Positions 8,428-16,307 are shown, counted from the first letter of the stretch. The stretch is DNA of 64,000 bases from Acinetobacter lactucae (GCF_001605885.1 NZ_LRPE01000002.1:1-64000); one strand, 5' to 3'. The notes: a model not told the origin generated them from the letters alone. Numbers and translations: made by a program.

Positions 8428-9495
8428 ATGACAAATCCTAACGATTCAAACTGGATAATCTATGGAGCAAATGGCTACACGGGTGAGTTAATCGCCCGTG
8501 AAGCGGTGCGTCAAGGTCTAAAACCAACTTTGGCTGGTCGTAACAAAGCCAAGGTTGAAACACTCGCTCAAGAGTTGGGGCTCAACTATAAGGCTTTTGG
8601 ACTTGATAGCGTAGATGCAGTAAGTGAGCAACTCCAAGGCTTTAAACTGGTGATGCACTGTGCAGGACCATTTTCAGCGACCTCGAAACCCATGATGGAA
8701 GCTTGTATAAAAGCAGGAGCTCACTATCTCGATATTACGGGTGAAATTGCGGTATTTGAATTAGCGCAGTCACTTAACAGCCAAGCCGAAAAAGCCGATA
8801 TTGTGCTTTGTCCGGGTGTTGGTTTCGATGTGATTCCGACAGACTGTGTGGCAGCTGCCTTGAAAGAAGCACTGCCAGATGCGACCCATTTAGCACTTGG
8901 TTTCGACTCAAGAACTGGACTTTCACCAGGTACGGCCAAAACAAGTATAGAAGGTATGGGTGAAGGTGGAAAAATTCGTAAAAACGGAAAAATTACTACA
9001 GTTCCATTAGCGCACTACGTCCGGACTATTGATTTTGGGGATGGTAAAAAAAGTGCTATGAGCGTTCCGTGGGGAGACGTATCTACAGCGTTCTATACAA
9101 CAGGTATTCCAAACATTGAAGTGTTTGTACCCGCATTTCCCAAAATGATCATGGGTGCGAAAATGATGAACTATGTACGCCCAGTATTAAAACTAAAAGC
9201 AGTACAGAAGTTTATTAAGTCGCGTATTGAAAAAACGGTCGTTGGACCAAATGAGGAACTCCGTGCGAAAGTACCGACCTATGTTTGGGGGGAAGTAAGA
9301 AATGCACGTGGAGAACTAAAGACTGCCCGTATCCAAACTGAAAATGCGTATAGCCTTACCGTAAATGGTTCACTAACTGTGGTGAATTATTTACTCAAAA
9401 ATACCGTTAAAGGTGGTACTTATACACCAGCAAAACTGATGGGTTATAAGCTAGTGACCGAACTGCCGGGTTCTGGTCCACTGATCATTACTTAA
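8428..9495 (+). CDS. Saccharopine dehydrogenase-like NAD(P)-binding reductase
   Basis: 355 residues with an N-terminal Rossmann fold (IYGANGYTGELIAREAVRQG, residues ~10-29) and the middle segment HYLDITGE, as in saccharopine dehydrogenase-like and trans-acting enoyl reductase proteins. It lies 15 bases behind the OYE gene with a weak AAGAGTAG ribosome site, so it is co-transcribed from MerR-type promoter 3. Substrate unknown; pairing with an ene-reductase suggests a second reductive step on a carbonyl or enoyl compound, which is inference. No signal peptide or membrane span. Confidence 0.82.
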   Translation: MTNPNDSNWIIYGANGYTGELIAREAVRQGLKPTLAGRNKAKVETLAQELGLNYKAFGLDSVDAVSEQLQGFKLVMHCAGPFSATSKPMMEACIKAGAHYLDITGEIAVFELAQSLNSQAEKADIVLCPGVGFDVIPTDCVAAALKEALPDATHLALGFDSRTGLSPGTAKTSIEGMGEGGKIRKNGKITTVPLAHYVRTIDFGDGKKSAMSVPWGDVSTAFYTTGIPNIEVFVPAFPKMIMGAKMMNYVRPVLKLKAVQKFIKSRIEKTVVGPNEELRAKVPTYVWGEVRNARGELKTARIQTENAYSLTVNGSLTVVNYLLKNTVKGGTYTPAKLMGYKLVTELPGSGPLIIT

Positions 9496-9499
9496 AACA

Positions 9500-9536
9500 A
9501 AAAGCCAATTAGAGAGTTAATCTATAATTGGCTTTT
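9500..9536. terminator. Bidirectional terminator between converging genes
   Basis: AAAAGCCAATTA pairs with TAATTGGCTTTT, giving U-tracts in both directions. It serves the reductase operon from the left and the DJ-1 gene from the right. Confidence 0.8.
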
Positions 9537-9557
9537 CAATTTGAATGTTTTATCAAT

Positions 9558-10364
9558 TTATTGAGTCGTACTTAAACGTTTAACAACTGCCTCAGCAATT
9601 TCTTTACTTGACTGAGGGTTTTGTCCCGTAATAATTCTGTCGTCTGAAACTACATACGACGTAAATGGAACAAATGCTTGTTTGTAGTTTGCTCCACGTT
9701 CAATGAGTCCATTTTGTAGTGAAAACGGAACTTGAGACTTAATGCCAGACAGCGTTTCTTCAATATTTGCGAAACCAGTAACGGTTCTACCTGCAATTAA
9801 AGGTTTGCCATTTTCATCTTGCAAAGGTAATAAACCACCCACGCCGTGACATACTGCTGAAACGATCCCACCTTGGCGATAGATCTGTTCACTGATGTTC
9901 TGCAAGGCTTTATTGGTTGGGAAATCCCACATGGTGCCGTGGCCACCAGTATAATAAATGGCTTTGTACTGCGAAGGATTAATCATATTTGGAGCTAATG
10001 TTGTTTTTAACCGCTGCATAAATGCTGGATCGGCTAAGTGATCTCGTGCTGATTTGTCTAAATAAATAGACTTTAAACTACGTTCATCTAGAGGAACCTG
10101 ACCGCCTAAAGGACTTACAAAATCCATATCATAGCCAGCAGCCAAAGCGACATCGTAAAAATGAGTGAGCTCGGTCAGCCAAAGTCCTGTTTTATCTGAA
10201 CGGGAAGGGTAAGCCGAGTGATTGGTCATCACGACTAAAATTTTTCCATTTGCTTTAGTAGGGCTCTGAGCTTTATCTGACTCTGCGGCATGTGCCACAT
10301 TGGTAGTCAAAAAAATAGCAAAAATAATTGTTAACCAACGCTGAAAATCCCAAACTTTAAACAT
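9558..10364 (-). CDS. Exported DJ-1/PfpI-family protein
   Basis: 268 residues from the ATG at 10364, which has GAGGAA 7 bases upstream; the upstream in-frame start at 10385 would sit at the promoter. Residues 1-27 form a signal peptide (hydrophobic LTIIFAIFLTT, cleavage after AHA). The mature part is a class I amidotransferase-like domain with nucleophile elbow SAVCHG (Cys172), the conserved Glu65 in LTELTH, and YTGGHGTMWDF. This subgroup (Hsp31/GATase-1-like) includes glyoxalase III and deglycase-like enzymes that handle methylglyoxal. It has MerR-type promoter 4. A periplasmic location is unusual for the family; a cytosolic paralogue is at 11014. Confidence 0.88.
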   Translation of the reverse strand: MFKVWDFQRWLTIIFAIFLTTNVAHAAESDKAQSPTKANGKILVVMTNHSAYPSRSDKTGLWLTELTHFYDVALAAGYDMDFVSPLGGQVPLDERSLKSIYLDKSARDHLADPAFMQRLKTTLAPNMINPSQYKAIYYTGGHGTMWDFPTNKALQNISEQIYRQGGIVSAVCHGVGGLLPLQDENGKPLIAGRTVTGFANIEETLSGIKSQVPFSLQNGLIERGANYKQAFVPFTSYVVSDDRIITGQNPQSSKEIAEAVVKRLSTTQ

Positions 10365-10394
10365 CACAGGTTCCTCATCTATCACCTGAGATCC

Positions 10395-10425
10395 ATCGTA
10401 TGTTTAAAGTGTACTTTAAGGTCAA
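10395..10425 (-). promoter_or_regulatory. MerR-type promoter 4 (for the exported DJ-1 gene)
   Basis: Minus strand: TTGACC, 19-base spacer, TACGAT. The spacer carries CTTAAAG-TACA-CTTTAAA. It sits between the exported DJ-1 gene and the end of the MerR gene. Confidence 0.75.
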
Positions 10426-10440
10426 TAGTCGTCTAAGAAA

Positions 10441-10857
10441 TTACGGTGTTTTTGCTTTGTCGTAATAGAGGTTTATGAGTCGTTCTGCATTTTCTTCGCA
10501 AGTAATTTCATCTGGTTTGTTATTAATCGCTTCAACCATGGTTCGTAAATTTTGCTTACTCACTTTTAGTTTTTGTTCTAAAAGTTCAATTTCCTGAATT
10601 TTTGATTCAAGTGTTTGGATGAGTGCGTCATGGTTCCAAGTAGCAACTTTTGAAGGCAAGAAGGCTTTAATTTCTGCTAAAGAAAATCCAACTTGCTGGG
10701 CTTGCTGAATTAAAGAAAGTTGCTTTAAATCGTTGTCGGTATATTCACGGTAGCCATTCGATTTTCTTTTGGCTTTAGGCAAGAGTTTGATTTGCTCGTA
10801 GTAACGAATGGTAGGGGTACTTAAACCGCTTAGTTTAGATAACTCGCTAATATTCAT
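10441..10857 (-). CDS. MerR-family transcriptional regulator
   Basis: 138 residues from ATG 10857; a GTG two codons earlier is possible. The N-terminal winged helix-turn-helix MNISELSKLSGLSTPTIRYY and the GFSLAEI segment are classic MerR, followed by a long dimerisation helix (about 70-110). The only Cys is C120 in the C-terminal tail, so it lacks the metal-binding CysX(n)Cys loop of CueR/ZntR and lacks the Cys near residue 50 that I recall in the aldehyde sensor AdhR. Five matching 19-bp-spacer promoters lie within 6 kb, one just upstream of this gene, so it is the obvious activator of that set. Ligand unknown; electrophiles are my inference. Confidence 0.9.
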   Translation of the reverse strand: MNISELSKLSGLSTPTIRYYEQIKLLPKAKRKSNGYREYTDNDLKQLSLIQQAQQVGFSLAEIKAFLPSKVATWNHDALIQTLESKIQEIELLEQKLKVSKQNLRTMVEAINNKPDEITCEENAERLINLYYDKAKTP

Positions 10858-10871
10858 AACCACATACTCTA

Positions 10872-10902
10872 TTGACTTTCAAGTTAACTTTAGACTTATC
10901 GT
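10872..10902 (+). promoter_or_regulatory. MerR-type promoter 5 (between merR and the cytosolic DJ-1 gene)
   Basis: TTGACT, 19-base spacer, TATCGT. The spacer has TTTCAAG-TTAA-CTTTAGA, the most degenerate of the five dyads. It directs transcription toward 11014 and lies 15 bases from the merR start, so binding could also autoregulate merR. Confidence 0.65.
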
Positions 10903-11013
10903 CATGTAAAAGCAAGGTTCATAACTTTACCAAGCGCACACTTTCAGTAACAGCTTTCTATGTTTTGATAGATGAAAGATAGAATTATAAATATGGAAAA
11001 ATGAGGTGAGGAA

Positions 11014-11706
11014 ATGGCTAAACGTATATTACATGTCGTGACCAATGTTTCACGCTACAAGGATGTCGATGAACCAACAGGACTATGGCTAGGCGAGCTT
11101 ACTCATGCCTATGACGAATTTGAAAAGCAAGGTTATGTACAAGATATTGTTAGTCCCAATGGCGGAAAAACACCGATTGAACCAAAATCACTAGGAGCTT
11201 TGGTTTCTGACAAATCTGTAAAAGTAAGGGAAGATGATCAAGCTTTTATGACTTTATTGGCCAATACTTTTAAACCTTCCGATATTAATTGGCAAGATTA
11301 TGATGTGATTTATTACACAGGCGGTCACGGTGTTATGTGGGATTTTTTAGATAATCCTGAACTGCAAGAAATCACCAAAAATATTTATGAAAAGGGTGGC
11401 ATTGTTTCGAGTGTTTGTCATGGGTATTGCGGCTTGCTCAATGTACGGCTTTCAAATGGCGAACGACTGATAAAAGACAAAAAGTTAACGGGCTTTGCAT
11501 GGAGTGAAGAGGTTCTGGCAGGAGTCGCAAAAAAAGTTCCATATAATGCCGAAGAGTTAGCCAAAGAATATGGTGCACATTATGATAAGGCCTTTATTCC
11601 ATTTGCACCGCACGTAGTTCAAGACGGCAATTTAATTACAGGACAAAACCCGTTTTCTGCTAAAAAAACGGCTTTAGCGATAATAGAAGAGTTAGAAAAG
11701 TCATAA
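11014..11706 (+). CDS. Cytosolic DJ-1/PfpI-family protein (GATase-1-like)
   Basis: 230 residues, no signal peptide. It has the same core as the exported paralogue: LGELTH (Glu28), YYTGGHGVMWDF (about 100-111) and nucleophile elbow SSVCHG (Cys135). GAGGTGAGGA gives an excellent ribosome site. This fits Hsp31-like glyoxalase III or chaperone-type DJ-1 proteins, acting on methylglyoxal and similar dicarbonyls without a cofactor. It stands alone between MerR-type promoter 5 and a hairpin terminator. The pair of compartments (cytosol and periplasm) under one regulator is notable. Confidence 0.9.
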   Translation: MAKRILHVVTNVSRYKDVDEPTGLWLGELTHAYDEFEKQGYVQDIVSPNGGKTPIEPKSLGALVSDKSVKVREDDQAFMTLLANTFKPSDINWQDYDVIYYTGGHGVMWDFLDNPELQEITKNIYEKGGIVSSVCHGYCGLLNVRLSNGERLIKDKKLTGFAWSEEVLAGVAKKVPYNAEELAKEYGAHYDKAFIPFAPHVVQDGNLITGQNPFSAKKTALAIIEELEKS

Positions 11707-11725
11707 CTTAATGACTCAAAATAAA

Positions 11726-11761
11726 CCTAAAAGCAAAACCAGCAACGGCTTTGCTTTTAGG
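11726..11761. terminator. Long hairpin terminator
   Basis: A 12-bp perfect stem, CCTAAAAGCAAA with TTTGCTTTTAGG, around a 12-base loop. It sits between the converging DJ-1 gene and flavoprotein gene. No long U-run follows, so strength is uncertain. Confidence 0.6.
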
Positions 11762-11799
11762 GTATCTAAATAAAGTAATTTGTTCTAGAAAAACTAATA

Positions 11800-13005
11800 T
11801 TAAGGAACAATTACAAAATCAGGGTTTGCGATTGCAAAAATTGCTTCACGATCTGCAACTGGTGGATAAATCCAGACCGTATTAATTTCTTGTTTAATTT
11901 TTTTCGCATCAATACGCACAAATTGAACTTTTCGATCCCAGCCTTCAGTATAGAGGGCGCCCCATGGGCCTAAGTCGACACAAGTCACATACTTTGGTTG
12001 GCTATAAGCATGTAATGGTAAATCAACCAATTCTGCGGCAGCATTGTAACCAGCTACACGGCCTAAGCTCATAGCGTGCTGACATGACATCACGTTAAAA
12101 TTACCTAAATCGTCAGTTGGAACTTTTACCGTATCACCCGTCACAAAAATATTTTTTGCCTCAGGTGCATGTAAATAAGCATCACCTAAAATACGACCTA
12201 AATTATCTTTTACACCTGCAATTTGAGAGGTAAGCGAGTTCGCTCGCATGCCCGCAGTCCAAATGACAGTTTCTGCTTCAATTCTTTCGCCGTTAGAAAG
12301 GGTTACGCCAGAAGCATCAAGTGCAGTAACGCGTAGCCCAGCTTTACCTTCAACACCAAGTTCCTCGAGAGCTTCACGAATGACAGCCGCAGCTTCGTCA
12401 CCCAAGGCTGCACCAATTTCTGCGGATGAATCGACTAAAACCACACGAATATCAGTTTCACCTAAAATGCTACGCAGACGTTCAGGCATTTCGGTAACCG
12501 TTTCAAGCCCAGTCAGGCCGCCACCAGCAACAACTACAGTATTACGAGCTGCATTTGCAGGTTTATTGGCTAAGTTCTTAAGGTGCTGGTCTAATTTTTC
12601 AGCATCTTCTAATGTACTTACGCTAAATCCATACTCGGTAAGCCCCGGTATAGGTGGCATAAATGTCGTACTTCCAGTTGCCAGAATAAAACGGTCATAG
12701 TTTAAAGTCTGTTTATCGCCTTGAGATGTGGTAATCACAAGATTTTGGGCAGCAGCATCAATTTCATTTACCCAGCCGGCTACATATTTAACGTCAACTA
12801 CGCTTAATACTTCTGAAATATCAGGGTACATATTTTCAAGTACAGCTTCATAAAGGCGAGGACGAATATCCACATTTGGACTAGGGGAAACCATTACCAC
12901 TTCAATGTTTTGTTCTTGCGATGCTAAGTGAATTGCCCGTTGTGCAGCAAGTGCAGCCCATAAACCAGCAAAGCCAGAACCTGCAATAATAATACGCTTA
13001 CTCAT
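11800..13005 (-). CDS. NDH-2-like FAD/NAD(P)-dependent oxidoreductase
   Basis: 401 residues with two Rossmann motifs: IIIAGSGFAGLWAALAAQ at the N-terminus for FAD and VVVAGGGLTGLETVTE near 160-175 for NAD(P)H. ILATGST and FVTGDTVKVP are the usual linker and FAD-contact motifs. The layout matches type II NADH dehydrogenase/ferredoxin reductase-like proteins of the pyridine nucleotide-disulphide family without redox-active Cys pair; no clear C-terminal membrane helix, so probably soluble or peripheral. AAGGA precedes the ATG. An Rrf2 regulator gene lies 159 bases upstream in the same direction and is its likely controller. Confidence 0.85.
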   Translation of the reverse strand: MSKRIIIAGSGFAGLWAALAAQRAIHLASQEQNIEVVMVSPSPNVDIRPRLYEAVLENMYPDISEVLSVVDVKYVAGWVNEIDAAAQNLVITTSQGDKQTLNYDRFILATGSTTFMPPIPGLTEYGFSVSTLEDAEKLDQHLKNLANKPANAARNTVVVAGGGLTGLETVTEMPERLRSILGETDIRVVLVDSSAEIGAALGDEAAAVIREALEELGVEGKAGLRVTALDASGVTLSNGERIEAETVIWTAGMRANSLTSQIAGVKDNLGRILGDAYLHAPEAKNIFVTGDTVKVPTDDLGNFNVMSCQHAMSLGRVAGYNAAAELVDLPLHAYSQPKYVTCVDLGPWGALYTEGWDRKVQFVRIDAKKIKQEINTVWIYPPVADREAIFAIANPDFVIVP

Positions 13006-13023
13006 TTGATTATCCTTTTGATC

Positions 13024-13101
13024 GATTTTTCGGACAACACATTCCAGCTCATCACAAAATTTTGGGTGAGCGAATCCATTCTCTGATTGTCCGAAAAAAT
13101 C
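13024..13101. repeat. Widely spaced inverted repeat before the flavoprotein gene
   Basis: GATTTTTCGGACAA at 13024-13037 reappears inverted as TTGTCCGAAAAAATC at 13087-13101, one A longer, with about 50 bases between. The left arm lies next to the flavoprotein ribosome site. It may be two half-sites for a regulator or a long-range RNA stem. Confidence 0.5.
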
Positions 13102-13163
13102 TGAGAAGGCGTTTAAAAGGATTAGGGGGAGTTTACTTTAGGGCGCGGAGCCCTATCAGCTTA

Positions 13164-13712
13164 TTAGTCGGGTGTATCCCGTGATATTTTACTTTTTCGC
13201 ATTTTTGCTGTTCTTCCTTCAATGCGTTTACTGATCCAACCATTTACATCACTAAAAAATACGTCGGGTGCATAACGGCCAAAACGGTCTGCAATATCGC
13301 CAAGTGTATGAGCACTTAAAGCGTCTCGCATGGCTTTTTCAGCCTGAAGCATGACTGCATGCACTGCGCACACACCACTGGTTGCCCAATCGGGTGGGGC
13401 ATTGTTAAAGACTGCACATTTTCCACGGACTTCTTGGCATTCAAAAAGCGGTTTTTCACCCTCAATTGCATTCACGATATCTAAAAAACTAATTTCGTGC
13501 GCAGAGCGAGCCAGTAAATATCCGCCGCGAACACCTTCTTGTGCTACAACAAGTCCAGCCTTTTCAAGTTTAGGAAAAATCTTAGCCATAAAACTTGGAG
13601 AGACTCCTTGTAATTCGGCAAGATCCTTACTACTCAAAGGTTTGTCTTCATTGTTCACAAGAAAAAGAAGACAGTGAATCGCATACTCGACGCTACTAGT
13701 GATATAAGCCAT
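13164..13712 (-). CDS. Rrf2-family regulator with three-Cys cluster
   Basis: 182 residues. The N-terminal winged helix (YAIHCLLFLVNNEDKPLSSKDLAE and the GYLLARS wing) is typical Rrf2. Cys92, Cys99 and Cys115 form the loop that holds a [2Fe-2S] or [4Fe-4S] cluster in NsrR/IscR/RsrR relatives; the spacing here is C-x6-C-x15-C, wider than IscR. It therefore probably senses redox state, NO or iron-sulfur supply. A strong palindrome 25 bases ahead of its start suggests autoregulation. The C-terminus has a basic extension beyond the usual ~150 residues. Confidence 0.88.
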   Translation of the reverse strand: MAYITSSVEYAIHCLLFLVNNEDKPLSSKDLAELQGVSPSFMAKIFPKLEKAGLVVAQEGVRGGYLLARSAHEISFLDIVNAIEGEKPLFECQEVRGKCAVFNNAPPDWATSGVCAVHAVMLQAEKAMRDALSAHTLGDIADRFGRYAPDVFFSDVNGWISKRIEGRTAKMRKSKISRDTPD

Positions 13713-13736
13713 TTAATTTCATAATTGATCAACTAC

Positions 13737-13763
13737 AAACACAGACTAATGTAGTCTGTGTTT
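13737..13763. promoter_or_regulatory. Palindromic operator upstream of the Rrf2 gene
   Basis: A perfect 11-bp inverted repeat, AAACACAGACT and AGTCTGTGTTT, with a 5-base centre. Size and place fit an Rrf2 dimer site used for autoregulation. Confidence 0.6.
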
Positions 13764-13775
13764 TAAGTCAACAAT

Positions 13776-13804
13776 AAAACTAAGACAAAGTTGGTCCTAG
13801 TTTT
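13776..13804. promoter_or_regulatory. Second dyad upstream of the Rrf2 gene
   Basis: AAAACTAAGACAA faces TTGGTCCTAGTTTT, matching at nearly all arm positions. It lies 12 bases beyond the first palindrome. The remaining ~290 bases to 14096 are AT-rich and show no gene. Confidence 0.4.
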
Positions 13805-14096
13805 AAGTGGGCTTTGTTAAAGTGTTAATTATTAGTCTATCTATTTGAATAATATAAATTTTAATAAAATAAAAATTTAAGAATTTATAAAAATTAATTA
13901 TTTCTCTTGAGCGTAAAAATATCTAATAGTTGTTTGATGAGACAGTTCACAACTTATAAGTAAGATAGATGAAAGAGGGGATAGGCATTTATCATTTATT
14001 TATAGAGTCTTTTAAATTATATTTATATAGATTGTTTCAATTAAAATATTGAATAGCTTTAGCTGAATAAAAATATTTTTTTATATAGCATGATGA

Positions 14097-14483
14097 ATGA
14101 ATAAGAGAGTTGTTTTGAAAACTGAATTTATTATTAGATGTATTTATGCGCTTTGTCTTATAGGTGCAGGGTTCAACCATTTACAAACAGTTCTAATGTA
14201 CGGTTTGTTTTGGGATTATAACAATGCACCACTATTTACCTGTATTTATTGGACATCTTTAACGTTTATTGATCCAATTGCAGCAATTCTTCTATTTTAT
14301 AGGCCACGTATTGGCTTAATTCTAACTTTTCTTATTATATTTAGTGATGTCATTCACAACACTTGGATTACATTAAAAGTGGGCCGAGACTTGCTCAACT
14401 ATATGTATATTTCCCAATTTTTATTTCTGGTTTTTGTTTTGTGCACAATTAAGTTCCCTTGGAAGGCACATAAGACAAGTTAA
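14097..14483 (+). CDS. Small integral membrane protein, unknown function
   Basis: 128 residues with four hydrophobic helices (about 11-32, 43-66, 70-90, 101-120) and short polar loops, so a four-span inner-membrane protein. I do not recognise the family; the overall shape recalls DoxX-like or other small four-helix proteins, but no motif proves this. The start is weakly supported, since no clear Shine-Dalgarno precedes the ATG. It is monocistronic, ended by a 12-bp hairpin shared with the converging MBL gene. Confidence 0.65.
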   Translation: MNKRVVLKTEFIIRCIYALCLIGAGFNHLQTVLMYGLFWDYNNAPLFTCIYWTSLTFIDPIAAILLFYRPRIGLILTFLIIFSDVIHNTWITLKVGRDLLNYMYISQFLFLVFVLCTIKFPWKAHKTS

Positions 14484-14495
14484 AATTTTAAGAGT

Positions 14496-14523
14496 GGAGA
14501 GTAAAAGCATTCTTTTACTCTCC
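14496..14523. terminator. Hairpin between converging genes
   Basis: GGAGAGTAAAAG pairs perfectly with CTTTTACTCTCC around a 4-base loop. U-tracts are short on both sides. Confidence 0.65.
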
Positions 14524-14546
14524 AAATACAAATAATTGTTTCAAAC

Positions 14547-15566
14547 TTACGAACGCCACCAATAATTTTCAACATTTGGCTCGTTTAAGTTTAAGAGTTC
14601 ACCCATTTGCGGGGTACTAATTGCTAACTCGTTTTGTTGAGCCAACGCCACGATACGTTCAAACGGGTCGTCCCAAGCATGCAGTGCCAAGTCAAAAGTA
14701 CCATTATGTACAGGCAGCAAATGGCGACCTTTTAAATCGATATGTGCTTGTAAAGTTTGCTCTGGCTGCATGTGAACATCGGGCCATTCAGGATCATAAG
14801 CACCTGTTTCTAACATGGTGAGATCGAAGGGACCATAACGGTATCCAATCTCTTTAAATCCATCGAAATATCCCGTGTCACCGCTAAAAAATACACGTAA
14901 GTCATTATCAATAATCACCCACGAAGCCCAAAGTGTTGCATTGCTATCGCCCATACCGCGGCCTGAAAAATGATGAGCCGGGGTAGCCACCAATTTTAAT
15001 CCATCCACATGAGTAGTATCCCACCAGTCGAGCTGCTGAACCTTTTCTGCTGGAATTCCCCATTTAATGAGCGTATCACCCACACCAAGCGGTGTTAAGA
15101 AATGCTCAACTTTATCGTTAAGCTGCATGACTGCATGGTAGTCGAGGTGGTCGTAGTGGTTATGCGACAACATCACGCCTTTAATGGGTGGTAATTCGGC
15201 AATACTAATCGGTGGCTGGTGGAAACGTTTTGGTCCAAGCCATTGAAAAGGTGAGGCACGCTCCGAAAAAACAGGGTCGGTTAACCAAAATTCATCTTGC
15301 AGTTTTAACAAGATCGTTGAATGCCCCAAACGAAATAAAGAACGGTCAGGCGCACTCAAAAGTTGTTCTTTCGACAAACTTAAAACAGGAATTTCTCGGT
15401 TTGGAACGGTGTCTTTTGGTTTGTTAAAAAGAAACTTCCACATGAGTTGAAGCGTTTTGCCAAAAGAAGGCTTGTGTTGGTTTGGACGCGTATTTCTAAA
15501 TTTGCCATTGTGTTGCTGAGATGACGTTAAGGGAGCAGGCAAGTCAGTTGTGTTTGAAATAGTCAT
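14547..15566 (-). CDS. MBL-fold metallo-hydrolase (UlaG/NAPE-PLD-like)
   Basis: 339 residues. SHNHYDHLDYHAV is the HxHxDH di-zinc motif; PAHHFSGRG, FSGDTGYFDGF and the late PVHNGTFDLAL supply the other ligands. The sequence RLGHSTILLKL and the lack of a second domain place it with the UlaG/N-acyl-phosphatidylethanolamine phospholipase D-like group rather than beta-lactamases. No signal peptide, though residues 1-50 are an unusual polar leader. A TetR gene lies just upstream in the same direction and a matching TetR operator precedes each gene, so expression is probably derepressed by a ligand. Confidence 0.87.
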   Translation of the reverse strand: MTISNTTDLPAPLTSSQQHNGKFRNTRPNQHKPSFGKTLQLMWKFLFNKPKDTVPNREIPVLSLSKEQLLSAPDRSLFRLGHSTILLKLQDEFWLTDPVFSERASPFQWLGPKRFHQPPISIAELPPIKGVMLSHNHYDHLDYHAVMQLNDKVEHFLTPLGVGDTLIKWGIPAEKVQQLDWWDTTHVDGLKLVATPAHHFSGRGMGDSNATLWASWVIIDNDLRVFFSGDTGYFDGFKEIGYRYGPFDLTMLETGAYDPEWPDVHMQPEQTLQAHIDLKGRHLLPVHNGTFDLALHAWDDPFERIVALAQQNELAISTPQMGELLNLNEPNVENYWWRS

Positions 15567-15643
15567 TTTGTTTTTCCTTATTGGAACAAACCTATATGTA
15601 CAAATAAGAACTTGGGCTAAGTACTTATTTTGATTTATTTAAA

Positions 15644-15657
15644 TGAGTATTTACTCA
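15644..15657. promoter_or_regulatory. TetR operator before the MBL gene
   Basis: TGAGTATTTACTCA, a 14-bp dyad sharing the pattern TGAGT-NN-TTACTCA with the site ahead of the TetR gene. Confidence 0.65.
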
Positions 15658-15707
15658 CTCATTAATTGCTTTAAAAATAAGGACGCCATACATCCTTACT
15701 CTTTAAT

Positions 15708-16277
15708 CTATATTGAAACTGCATGCCAAAACGCTTCAAAACCAGATTTGCGATAACGCTCGGTTTGAGAAGGGTCTTGGGCAATAAAATTGAGTGTAAC
15801 TTCGGCAAGTGCACCTAAAATTGAAGCAATAAATAACGGTGGGTAATCTCTTAGTTTGCCATCGTTAATTCTTTCTTGAATGTTTTGGGTGAGGTCACAA
15901 AAGGTTTGCATACCAATTTGTTTGCTTTGCTCGGTAATTTGTTCCGAGGTTGAAAGCTGCGCCATGACTTTACGTTTCAGAGGAGCTTTTAAACTCCAGT
16001 CTAAATAGCTTTGCCAGATATGCGACATTTGTGTTTGTAAGTCGGAGTTAGCAGAGTAACCAAGCATCATCACCTGACGTAGTTCGGCCTTTAATGAAAG
16101 ATATAACTGGTTCAGCAGCTCTTCTTTACTACTAAAATAGGTAAATAAAGTACCTTCTGCCACGCCAGCAACTTTGGCAATTTTTGAGGTAGACGCACGT
16201 TCGCCAAGCTCTGCTAATGTTTCAATAGCAGCGCTTAAAATCGCATTACGTTTATCTTCACTACGAGGACGAGCCAT
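15708..16277 (-). CDS. TetR-family repressor of the MBL-fold gene
   Basis: 189 residues from ATG 16277 (MARPRSED); the TTG two codons earlier is less likely. The N-terminal helix-turn-helix is clear: ASTSKIAKVAGVAEGTLFTYFSSKEELL. The C-terminal ligand domain is unlike any I can name. The dyad TGAGT-NN-TTACTCA occurs both 17 bases upstream of this gene and in the gap before the MBL-fold gene, strong evidence for autoregulation and control of its neighbour. Confidence 0.88.
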   Translation of the reverse strand: MARPRSEDKRNAILSAAIETLAELGERASTSKIAKVAGVAEGTLFTYFSSKEELLNQLYLSLKAELRQVMMLGYSANSDLQTQMSHIWQSYLDWSLKAPLKRKVMAQLSTSEQITEQSKQIGMQTFCDLTQNIQERINDGKLRDYPPLFIASILGALAEVTLNFIAQDPSQTERYRKSGFEAFWHAVSI

Positions 16278-16293
16278 ATACAAACATATTAAT

Positions 16294-16307
16294 TGAGTGA
16301 TTACTCA
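16294..16307. promoter_or_regulatory. TetR operator before the tetR gene
   Basis: TGAGTGATTACTCA, extended to ATTGAGT...ACTCAAT. Same core as 15644-15657. Confidence 0.65.

Noticed and set aside
12248..12700. 150-codon plus-strand frame inside the flavoprotein gene
   Set aside because: Low-complexity Ser/Thr/Arg composition, antisense to a gene with clear FAD and NAD motifs.
13351..13677. 108-codon plus-strand frame over the Rrf2 gene
   Set aside because: Antisense shadow of a well-defined regulator; no ribosome site.
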